Source: Selaginella moellendorffii (lineage: Eukaryota > Streptophyta > Lycopodiopsida > Selaginellales > Selaginellaceae). From it: a DNA stretch of 64,000 nucleotides. Made by a program: the position numbers and the translations under genes. The stretch is taken from the NCBI RefSeq assembly GCF_000143415.4, contig NW_003314280.1, forward strand, positions 591,262 to 655,261, written 5' to 3'. Each line of letters begins with the position of its first letter. Position 1 is the first letter of the stretch. Below, piece after piece: positions 56,205 to 64,000 of the stretch. The notes beneath the pieces were generated by a model that was not told where the DNA came from, ran no database searches, and saw only the letters and a program-made list of their open reading frames with translations.

Positions 56205-58033
56205 ATGGCTGCATTGAAGTTCTTCTTCGAGGCTCTCTTTCTGGCCGCGATTTTTATCCTCCAGGCTCTCTGCGAGCCTCAGGGTTCCAAGGGAGTCACC
56301 AGTCGATTCGTGAGAAAGCTCCAAGACTCTGGGGATTTGCCAGAGACGAGCGAATGGTTCATCACTTTCGACGCAACTTTGAACCTTCCCGAACAGGTAA
56401 CTCCTCAAGCGAGCTTTTGTGTTAGTCTCGCGTTGATGATCTGATCATCTCTTCTTGGAAAGGTTCACTTGACGCAAGGAGATTACATTGGCCAAACAAC
56501 GACGGTCTCGTGGGTAACTTGGGCCAACTCCAGCGGCAACATCGTCCAGTATGGAAAGAGCAAAGACAGCTATACAAGCAGCGTCCAAAGCGATGTCACA
56601 ACGTACACATACGGCGACTACACATCTGGCTTTATCCACCATGCCAAATTGGAGGGACTCGATGTAAGCCTCGCAAAACTCCATCTTTGTTTGGTTGAAT
56701 CTTGGAACGAACCTAACCGTGACCGTCGTTTTGTCTATAGTATGGGACCACCTATTTCTACAAGGTTGGAGATGGAAGCTCTTCTCGGGAATTCTCATTC
56801 ACAACTCCTCCAGAAGTTGGTCCGGATGCTGCTCACGTTTTTGGGATCACAGGTAGCTTTAGTCGATTTCTAGAGCTTTTAACCGAGATTTCTCCTCTTT
56901 TTCTTTCTTGAAGCTGATCTCGGACAGACTATAAACTCTGCTCAAACAGTTGCTCACTACACACGAAGTGGCGGCCAGACGATGCTCTTCGTAGGAGACA
57001 TGTCTTACGCTGATAGATACAGGAGCAACAGCCAAGTGAGATGGGATATATGGCTTCGCCTCCTGGAGAACAGCACCGCGTTCCAGTCGTGGATGTGGGT
57101 GGCGGGCGATCATGAGATCGAGGCCAAAGGCAACAGCGTAAGAACTTACGAGGCCAAACAATTTCCTCCATTTTCCTCCCATCTGAAAGTTTCGATCTTG
57201 CCAGGGAGAGACCGAGAAGTTCAAAGCTTTCAACAAAAGATTTCCAGTGCCTTACCAAGCATCCGGGAGCACGTCGAGCTTGTATTACGCGTTCAAGAGA
57301 GCCTCGGCTCACTTCATCGCAATCTCATACTACGATGACTATTGTAAGCATGCAATTCCAATTCTTTTCCCAGCACTTGAAAACTCTAAACATGTTTGTT
57401 TTTCTCCTGGATAGCTCAAGGTAGCACTCAGTACCAATGGCTACAAACCGAGCTCTCAAAGGTGGATAGAAGCACGACGCCATGGCTGATTATCTTGGAG
57501 CACGTCCCATGGTACAATAGCAACACACACCACTACCAGCAGGGAGATGAAATGCGCTCTGTGCTCGAGCCTCTCATCGTTAATGCCAAGGCCGACATAT
57601 TCTTTGCTGGTCACGTCCATGCCTACGAGCGCACGGTAGAAAAATGTGAACTATTTTCCCCTGAAGAAACTGTCGACATTCTTTCGCTTTTTCCAGTTTC
57701 GTGCTTCAGCGCTGAATTGCTCTGGCGGCTGTAGCGATGAAAACGCTCCCGTTTACATCAACATTGGAGATGGTGGAAACTCGGAAGGCCTGGTTGGAAG
57801 GTGAGTGATTGTTCTTTCGTTCTAAAGGTTTCTTTGTTTGCTCATCAAGATCGTATATATGTAGTTTTGTGAGCCCCCAGCCGAGCTATTCTGCATTTCG
57901 GGAAGCAAGCTATGGATTTGCGACGCTGGACATCAGGAACAGGACTCATGCTTTGTACAATTGGCACCGAAACGACGATGGCGATGCCGTCGTAGCAGAC
58001 TCTACATGGATTATCAATCGCGTCTCCTCGTAG
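56205..58033 (+). CDS. purple acid phosphatase
   Basis: Eight exons: 56205..56396, 56463..56663, 56741..56852, 56914..57137, 57205..57343, 57415..57635, 57697..57800, 57865..58033; 453 residues. A signal peptide (to about residue 23) predicts secretion or vacuolar delivery. The N-terminal fibronectin-like domain ([19 protein letters not shown]) precedes the metallophosphatase domain. Metal motifs: ADLGQT (usual GDLG), [15 protein letters not shown] (usual GNHE), [21 protein letters not shown]. The Asn that normally bridges to a metal is Asp here, encoded GAT. The C-terminal [24 protein letters not shown] is typical of PAP10/PAP12-like enzymes. It releases phosphate from organic esters. It ends 49 bp from a convergent gene. 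Confidence 0.93.
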
Positions 58034-58082
58034 TTTAAAAATTCAAGCTGCTCAACCAGCAGACTATCTTACAGAATGTAAA

Positions 58083-58801
58083 TCAGGCCCAAACCCTGTT
58101 TCGCTTTATCAAGTCGGAGGTTTTGAGTTTGTCTATCTTGGCTGCGAGGATGAAATCATTTTCTGTGAGGCCACCTGCGCAAAAATCACAGGTTTCTTAG
58201 CGATCGACAAAAAACAAGAAAAGAAATCCTGAGAAGGGAGACTACCAAGTGACTCCGTCCATATGTCGACTTTGGCCCTGTTTTTCCGATCGAGCGAGAG
58301 GCTGGGGAAGTAATTCTCGGCCTTGGCTACAGCGGCAATCCTCTGGAAGAGCTCCACTCCAGCGCTAAAACTCGCCAAGTTCCATTCGCCCTGTAGCTTC
58401 AAGCAGCCATCCTCGTTTATGATCCTCCATCCCACCACCTATCCAATGGAAACGTTACAAAAGAGGAAAAAGAAAACAATTTGGCATGCCTTGCGAAGAA
58501 ATTCCTTGGCCTCTTTCTCGGTCATGGCTGTTGCACCACGGGGAAGCTCAGCGCAAGATTTCTGGGCAATCTCCACCGGGCGGGAGGGAACAAGGATGAT
58601 GTGCTCGGTGCTAGCATTCCCAAGAACCTTGTCCCCAAATTTGCTCTCCAGCTCCTCCGGGAATGGATCCCTGGCTCCAAGTTCGATGTCCTTCCCTGCT
58701 GCTGTGGCTCGGACGAGCATTACCTTGCGTGTACCACAGGCGGGAAGCTGGAATGAAGTCGAAGATGACGGCATTGCCACGCCAAGAAGAGCCATCGCCA
58801 T
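58083..58801 (-). CDS. plastid pterin-4a-carbinolamine dehydratase-like protein (RAF2 type)
   Basis: Three minus-strand exons: 58801..58490, 58438..58246, 58174..58083; 198 residues. A transit-like leader (about 40 residues) precedes IELGARDPFPEELESKFGDKVLGNASTEHII, then the dehydratase fold: VVGWRIINEDGCLKLQGEW, FSAGVELFQRIAAVAKAENYFPSL, IWTESLGGLTENDFILAAKIDKL and a final KTSDLIKRNRVWA. Both parts match the plastid protein described as Rubisco accumulation factor 2 in maize and Arabidopsis, which keeps the fold but acts in Rubisco assembly. The first intron uses a GC donor (AAG|GCATGC): that gives a 51-nt intron and the expected join K-VVGW, while the GT alternative leaves 39 nt. A broken copy lies at 62641-62815. 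Confidence 0.9.
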
Positions 58802-59394
58802 GGCCTTCAATTTTCGACAAACACATTCTTAAATAAGATTTCATAATTATTTATTATTTAGATATTTCTTGTTTATTCAGGCTTTTTGTTTATATCACTC
58901 AATTAGGGTTGAAATTTTTGAGCCATTCATTTCAAATCATTTCATTTGCTTATTTAGTTTAGATAATAATCTTTCATATATATTCATAGACATTTATTTT
59001 ATTGAAAAAATTAATATTATAGCTGTTTATAGTTTATAATAACAAGATAACGGTCACTCAATGTGAAGAGAATTAAAATATATCAAAAGCTTCTCTTTTG
59101 ATTATCAGGAAAACAATCTCTTCAGATCCAACCACTCACTGTTACCATTTTATAAAGGGGGTGAACACTTTGGTGGTGCTTCTTCATCTTTTAGAAATCT
59201 AACTTAAGATATATGATCTCAAGTAGAAACTTCCAATTGATACATAGAGCTCATAAAATCTACAATAACACTTCAATAACTTCAACACCTTCAAATCGGC
59301 ATTGTACACGAACCAATTGAATTTACAGTGTAGTAAACCTCAAATTTAGAGTGGAAGTGATCATTTATATACCAAGAAACCAATTGCCAAAAGA
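58802..59394. other. AT-rich intergenic sequence
   Basis: 593 bp, strongly AT-rich directly upstream of the PCD-like start codon. No gene, no clear promoter motif, no recognisable element ends. It likely includes an old insertion between the PCD-like gene and the PQQ fragment. Confidence 0.4.
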
Positions 59395-59640
59395 TCGTCT
59401 ACATCACTACCAGCAGCGTTTTCTCTGTCACTCCAGAAGTCCAGCAGTGCCAGGTAGCCACCGGGAGCTCGAGCAGCTGCATCGTGTCCAGCGTCTGCTA
59501 CAACTCTGTTGACACGAGCGAGATCTGGCTTTCTCCAAAGTCTTTGGCCTTGCTTCGTCACGACTAAGAAACTCGAGAGCGCTTTTGGTGGACACTCTTC
59601 CCATCCTGGCGCATTCACGAAGCATCATAAAACATAGAGA
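59395..59640 (+). pseudogene. fragment of a PQQ-dehydrogenase-like gene
   Basis: The stretch encodes VYITTSSVFSVTPEVQQCQVATGSSSSC, nearly the same as the part of the gene at 63061..64000 that reads VYIATGSVFSVPSEVRQCQ. Similarity starts about 59395 and continues at least to the point where the longer copy leaves the window. It lacks the upstream exons and shows a stop near 59565. It is a truncated duplicate. Confidence 0.85.
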
Positions 59641-60026
59641 ACGGACCTATCACCAAGGTCTCATAGCTTGAGCAGTAGGAAACGTGATACTTGAGTAGAA
59701 CAGGTGTGTGCTTAAGCCAGAAGGGCGATCAAAGCTTGAAACTATCACGGGAAAGTAGAGAGGAACATACATTTAGTCAGGGATCAAGTGTCTTGCGAGT
59801 AACATCATGGAGCAAAGTAGCAGGCACAGGCTCTGGAAAACACGTAGGCTAGATAAGCACTTGTTCTTGTGCCATTTCTCTGAGACCTGGTTCCAGAGGT
59901 TTGGACTGTGGCTGCTTGACCTCAAGAGATCTCAATCAAATGACCCTTTAGATCCCTTTCGTCTCCCTTTTCTCCCGCTCTGTATATAACTAGGACGAGA
60001 GAAACCCTTCCTAGAGTCGTGCAGCG
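59641..60026 (+). promoter_or_regulatory. PP2C promoter region with TATA box
   Basis: TATATAA at 59983-59989, 38 bp before the start codon. Upstream 340 bp shows no gene. Confidence 0.5.
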
Positions 60027-60935
60027 ATGTTGAAAGCAGCAAAGCGCGAGAAGGTGTCACAGGACGTGGAAGGCCCCTACTGTAAGATCGGTGTGTCGTG
60101 TATGCAGGGATGGCGCTGGTTCATGGAGGACGCTCACGCCGTCGTTGCCGACCTTGACACTAAAGGTATGGCATATGTGGGAGTCTTCGATTCCCACATC
60201 TCTCCAAGAGCAGCCCAGTTCTGCGCCCAGAACATGCACGCTCGCATCCTAGATCGCGCTCCTCTCGATGATCTCGGCCTCGTCCTCCACAAATCCTTCA
60301 TGGACATGGATGGGGAGTTCCGGGGCACCATAAAGGACCCATCGGATCCAGACTCGGTGTTTCGTGCCGGGGGCTGCACGGCCACGGTGGTGCTGCTGAG
60401 CGACCGCGGCACAAAGGTGACGGTGGCGGGCGTGGGCGATTGCCGGTGCGTGGCTTCCAGGGCCGGGGTGGCGGAAGAGCTGAGCCGGGATCACAAACCG
60501 GACCTCCCTGACGAGAGAGAGCGCATCGAGGCCGCGGGTGGCAGCGTTACTTTCGGGCGGCTCAAGGATCTCAACGTGAGCAGGGGCATCGGGGACTACC
60601 GCCTCAAGATCCCGGCCGACCTTCCGCCTGAGAAGCAGCAGCTGAGCGCAGCACCGGAGATCAGGGAGGCGACGGTGGTTGGTGATCCGGGGATTGAGTT
60701 TGTGGTGGTTGCGTCGGATGGTGTTTGGGAGTGCCGATCCAGCCAGGAGGTGGTGGACTTTGTGCGTGGCAAGCTGATGGAGAGTGAGAGCCAAGGAGGG
60801 CCATTGGTATCAAGGATTTGCGAGGAGCTTATGGATTCTTGTGTTAAGGCTAAGAATCCCAAGGATAAGGACGAGCCAGGGACAACGGACAATATAACTA
60901 TGGCCATCCTCGTTCCAGTGCCAGCATGCGTTTGA
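60027..60935 (+). CDS. PP2C-type protein phosphatase, intronless
   Basis: Single exon, 302 residues. It dephosphorylates Ser/Thr with two metal ions. Motifs: GWRWFMEDAHAV, VFDSHISPRAA (usually DGHGG), GGCTATVVLL, VAGVGDCRCV, SRDHKPDLPDERERIEAAGG, LNVSRGIGDYRLK, FVVVASDGVWE and TTDNITMAILV (usually GCDNMT). The metal-binding Asp residues are retained. The Gly after the first Asp is Ser, and the GG after His is IS, unusual for active enzymes. A lack of introns in a cluster of intron-rich genes suggests a retrocopy or a lineage-specific family. Normal GC and codon use for the genome, in contrast to the AT-rich flanks. Confidence 0.9.
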   Translation: MLKAAKREKVSQDVEGPYCKIGVSCMQGWRWFMEDAHAVVADLDTKGMAYVGVFDSHISPRAAQFCAQNMHARILDRAPLDDLGLVLHKSFMDMDGEFRGTIKDPSDPDSVFRAGGCTATVVLLSDRGTKVTVAGVGDCRCVASRAGVAEELSRDHKPDLPDERERIEAAGGSVTFGRLKDLNVSRGIGDYRLKIPADLPPEKQQLSAAPEIREATVVGDPGIEFVVVASDGVWECRSSQEVVDFVRGKLMESESQGGPLVSRICEELMDSCVKAKNPKDKDEPGTTDNITMAILVPVPACV

Positions 60936-61320
60936 GCTTATAAATCAAGGTGGGGAATGGGGAAATCGTGCTTTGTATCTCGCGCTCCAATACTATGTGT
61001 GCGAAAAATTTTAGGAAATTTTTTAGGAAACTGAAAACCTTGTAAGCAGCCTTTTTCAAATAGGAGTCGGATACGGAACTATACGAGAATACATATATTT
61101 ATTATATCTCACATATTATAACAAACACTGTTGTGAAAATATAATATAACTTTCAGAGAGGTATTAAATTAATAAGAATATACTTAAAATTATGGACAAA
61201 TAAATTGTCAATACTAAAGGAATTTAAGAATTTTTTGACAACATCAAAGAAAATAAAGTTTAAAATAGGCATAGTCACAAGTATTAAACTCTTTTAGTTT
61301 GGTTAGTCTTGAGAAAATAT
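60936..61320. other. AT-rich spacer
   Basis: 385 bp, becoming AT-rich after about 61010. Contains the PP2C 3' end and nothing else recognisable. Confidence 0.35.
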
Positions 61321-62229
61321 ATGGCTTTAAGCATTTTGTTATTGATTTTATCCAGATTAGTTAATGCACCTGAAATCGGTTTTAGACCAGAGGATACAGA
61401 TCTTATAAATTCAAATACTACAACTAGGATTATATCAAATTTACTTTTAATAATAAATGTCAGAGTTCCTCGTCATGCAACACTGCCAGTAGGTCAAAAT
61501 ATAGTAGGTAGAATAGATTTGGATGATGAAATATATGGTAGAATAACTGTGTATGTACAAATATGGCTTTACAGCCGGGAGAGAGGGAAAAGCTATAGGT
61601 ATTGTTCTGCTAATCCTACTGGAGAGCGTGTTAACACTGATGAAATGTTACGAGACTTGGTTAACTTAATAATGTATTATCGCCCTGCTCTTATAAGTTT
61701 AGGTTCTAGATTGATTGCTATAACATCAGGGATTTATGGTATTTATTACTGGGTTAGAAATACAAATTTACCTCATTCTATAAAATCTAGCTTTAGACCA
61801 TCAAATCAGCTTAACAATTTTAATGATTGTCATATTTCCTTGAGTACATTAATTAGCTTTACACTTTATAATACTTTATTAGAATTTCAATTTATAACAT
61901 CTCCAAATAAAAAAGCACACCTTTATTTACATCCTAACTGCAAATTAGAATTATATATCGGACATGAATCAAAGTGGTTCATATCACGAAATGACATCAA
62001 CTGTTATCTTATATTACAAGAGGATGGTAATCTCGTTTTATATAATGTAAATAAGAAAGCTGTGTGGTCACCAAATAAGTATTGTAATATCCAGCCAAAT
62101 TGTGTCATGAATACTTATCTTTCTTTACAAAATAATTGTAATCTAATTTTGTACCAAAATAACCAGGATATATTTTCTAAAGTACCAAGAGTTAAAACCC
62201 TTTGGTCAACTGATACATTTTGTAATTGA
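61321..62229 (+). CDS. GNA-type (bulb) lectin-domain protein with unrecognised N-terminal domain
   Basis: Open single-exon frame of 302 residues from the Met at 61321 (a TTG-started reading begins at 61309). Residues 1-16 look like a signal peptide or membrane anchor (MALSILLLILSRLVNA). Residues 20-190 form a domain I do not recognise, with VRVPRHATLPVGQNIV, IYGRITVYVQIWLY and YYRPALISLG. Residues about 200-302 are a bulb-type lectin: one complete mannose site QEDGNLVLY and two degenerate copies (HPNCKLELY, QNNCNLILY), with WSPN and WSTD turns. Base composition is far more AT-rich than any other gene here, so the ORF belongs to the island or came by transfer (inference). No introns. It could be expressed or a young relic; nothing shows which. 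Confidence 0.6.
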   Translation: MALSILLLILSRLVNAPEIGFRPEDTDLINSNTTTRIISNLLLIINVRVPRHATLPVGQNIVGRIDLDDEIYGRITVYVQIWLYSRERGKSYRYCSANPTGERVNTDEMLRDLVNLIMYYRPALISLGSRLIAITSGIYGIYYWVRNTNLPHSIKSSFRPSNQLNNFNDCHISLSTLISFTLYNTLLEFQFITSPNKKAHLYLHPNCKLELYIGHESKWFISRNDINCYLILQEDGNLVLYNVNKKAVWSPNKYCNIQPNCVMNTYLSLQNNCNLILYQNNQDIFSKVPRVKTLWSTDTFCN

Positions 62230-62640
62230 AACAACAAGAGGAAGGGTTTGTATAAACTGTTTATTGAATATTATAGTGTTATTTTTATTTAATAATCCAA
62301 TTGATCAAATGCAAATTTAAAATTATAGAGATTAACTTTATTGCATAAGATGGTAGAATATACTAGGAAGTGTTTGAATAACAACCGTTAGATAGTAAAA
62401 TATTCTAGAATTTCCAAGCATATTTTAGATATATTCACTAACAAATGAAAAATTTCAAAACTAAGTATTGTAATTTATTTTTATAAAAAAAATTAAGATA
62501 CATTGAAGGTCATGGTGACTCAGGTTCAAATCTAATTTCAGGCTCTTGAGTTGGGATCACTTATTCTAAAGAATATTATTCATACTACTTTAGAAACAAT
62601 TCACTTATGAAATCACTGTTCAAATGCAGAATAAACATGT
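62230..62640. other. AT-rich spacer with shared repeat
   Basis: 411 bp, AT-rich. 62380-62445 matches, in reverse orientation, the repeat unit at 20990-21060 and 21155-21220 (shared words ATCTAACGGTTGTTATTCA, ATTCTAGRATATTTTA, ATATATCTARAATAT). No gene. Confidence 0.6.
62380..62445 (-). repeat. inverted copy of the 20.9-kb repeat unit
   Basis: On the minus strand, TAGAATATTTTACTATCTAA and the following CGGTTGTTATTCA align with the tandem units near 21020 and 21190, roughly 80% by eye over about 65 bp. Confidence 0.7.
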
Positions 62641-62815
62641 TTGACACTGGCGATTCAGCTTCCCTCCTGTGTACACTCAACCAAGCCACAGCAGCAGCAG
62701 GGAAAGAGATCAAATTTGGAGCCACAAGGATTGCGAGCGCCGAGCACGTCACCCTTGCCCAGTGGAGATCGCGGCCCAGAAAGCTTGAGCTGTTGGTGTA
62801 AACGAAAATGGCTGC
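62641..62815 (+). pseudogene. partial copy of PCD/RAF2-like exon 1
   Basis: The plus strand carries CAGCTTCCCTCCTGTGTACA, then GCCACAGCAGCAGCAGGGAA, TTTGGAGCCACAAGG, GCCGAGCACGTCACCCTTG and CAGTGGAGATCGCGGCCCAG, each matching the sense strand of exon 1 of the gene at 58801. Blocks between are deleted, and the frame changes. The copy is in the opposite orientation to its source. Confidence 0.85.
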
Positions 62816-63060
62816 TTGAAGCTATGAGAGGATTGCGCCTGTAGCCAGGGCCGAGAATTACTTCGACGAGTCACTCCAACCTCGTTATATTTTTCCGTTT
62901 GTTCTGTGCATTAATATTAGCTAGCAGTCAACACGCTGACCGACAACAGTTTCTTCATGAGAAGCACCTCTTGCATTGCGCGCCTCCTTTTCTCACCTTG
63001 CAAAGTTTCTGATAAAATGATCGAGCCTTCCCTTTATGTGGTTGTTTCGTCCAAGAAACA

Positions 63061-64000
63061 ATGCTCGTCTTCAAGGATCTCCATTTTAAATCTGTGCTTG
63101 TCTTGGTCATTCACTGGATCTTACAGGTTGAGTCGCATTACGCGGTAACACAATACAAAAGAAAAACCGACACAGAAAAAAAGAGAAAGAAGAACTCACC
63201 ATGTGGTGCCTTTTGCAGACGAAGAACTGGATTAGCCACGGAGGAGACCTGGGAAATCGACGCTATGCAGCGAGCGAGCACAAGATCAACTTAGAAACCG
63301 CACCTTCGCTCGCTCTCCGGTGGAGATATGTCACCCAGGGAGATGTCTCGGCTACACCGGCGATTCACGACTGCGCGGTGTATGTACCAAGCTGGAACGG
63401 CATCGTGGCTGCAGTGGCCATGGACGGGGCTACGCTGTGGCAAACCAACTTGTCGCAAGTCACAAGCTTGCACCCGGCCGTGTCGAGAGCAACGCCCGTG
63501 GTAACCAAGCGATGTGTGTTAGTCGGCCTTCGCGGACCTGCGAGAGTTCTTTGCCTGGATCGAATGACCGGAGATCTCTTGTGGATGTCACCGGACCTGG
63601 AACTGGCACCACACTCAATGATCACAATGTCAGGAACGGCATACGATGGGTACGTAAGAAGAGCTACTCACCGTTTCGAGGATTTCCGAGTCATAGCAGC
63701 CGCTTTGATGCCTGCTTTGCAGAGCTTACTACGTAGGAGTGTCGTCCATGCAGCAGCACGCGAAATCATGTTGCACCTTCCAAGGCTCCTTCCACAAACT
63801 GGACCTCCAAACTGGCCAAACGGTGTGGTCGACGTACATGGTTCCTCGGGACAGCCAGTACACGGGAGTACCAGTGTGGGGAAGCAGTCCTGCCTTGGAC
63901 GAGCGCAGAGGCCTCGTCTACATCGCTACCGGGAGCGTTTTCTCTGTCCCTTCAGAAGTCCGGCAGTGCCAGCAAGCCACCGGAAACTCGAGCAGCTGCA
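63061..64000 (+). CDS. PQQ-dependent (polyvinylalcohol-dehydrogenase-like) beta-propeller protein, 3' end beyond window
   Basis: Exons 63061..63144, 63219..63649 and 63723 to the window end. A signal peptide (FKSVLVLVIHWILQVESHYA) leads into NWISHGGDLGNRRYA, then propeller blades: WRYVTQGDVSATPAIHD, VYVPSWNGIVAAVAMDGATLWQTN, SRATPVVTKRCVLVGLRGPARV, HSMITMSGTAYDG, CCTFQGSFHKLDLQTGQTVW, VWGSSPALDERRGLVYIATG. This is the plant family annotated as polyvinylalcohol dehydrogenase-like or quinoprotein; the cofactor and substrate in plants are not established. It should be secreted. A fragment of the same gene lies at 59395-59640, and another partial duplicate of its neighbourhood at 62641-62815. Confidence 0.92.

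Overview
The window reads as the nuclear genome of a land plant, most likely a lycophyte close to Selaginella moellendorffii. This is an inference. It rests on plant-only genes (PsbR, plastid tryptophan synthase alpha, PPR proteins, an LRR receptor-like protein, a type I inositol polyphosphate 5-phosphatase), very short introns (mostly 44-100 nt, near 55), and gene spacing often below 100 bp. GC-rich gene clusters alternate with AT-rich transposon islands. All exon structures were worked out by hand from GT-AG (one GC-AG) sites, reading frame and family resemblance; no transcript data were available.

Layout. 1-5.8 kb: a HAL2-like phosphatase (partial, minus), a conserved plant protein, a plastid-type alpha-amylase and a METTL13-like methyltransferase. 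5.8-10.5 kb: no supported gene. 10.6-20.5 kb: a compact cluster holding an inositol polyphosphate 5-phosphatase, a uridine nucleosidase, a mitochondrial CoA carrier, a coiled-coil protein, a small membrane protein, a roadblock dynein light chain and a tryptophan synthase alpha with no obvious transit peptide. 20.5-26.3 kb: an AT-rich island with tandem repeats. 26.3-35.7 kb: decayed PPR genes, a mitochondrial carrier pseudogene and a nearly intact young Ty1/copia element with 140-bp LTRs and a CAGAC target duplication, inserted in a PPR pseudogene. 35.7-37.8 kb: an LRR receptor-like protein. 38.9-42.5 kb: a decayed AT-rich Helitron Rep/helicase. 42.5-46.2 kb: degenerate repeats. 46.4-58.8 kb: a second compact cluster with plastid tryptophan synthase alpha, a PLS-type PPR protein, a SIK1/Hippo-type kinase, PsbR, a phosphoglycerate-mutase-like protein, a purple acid phosphatase and a plastid PCD/RAF2-like protein. 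58.8-64 kb: AT-rich sequence with an intronless PP2C, a GNA-type lectin ORF, partial copies of the PCD-like and PQQ-dehydrogenase-like genes, and the start of a PQQ-dehydrogenase-like gene that runs off the end.

The genes do not form a pathway; most are housekeeping or plastid/mitochondrial genes arranged in convergent and divergent pairs. The clearest functional link is the pair of tryptophan synthase alpha paralogues 26 kb apart, one plastid-targeted and one not. The most unusual items are the lectin ORF with an unrecognised N-terminal domain in an AT-rich island, repeats shared between distant AT-rich islands, and the scrambled partial duplication of PCD and PQQ genes.
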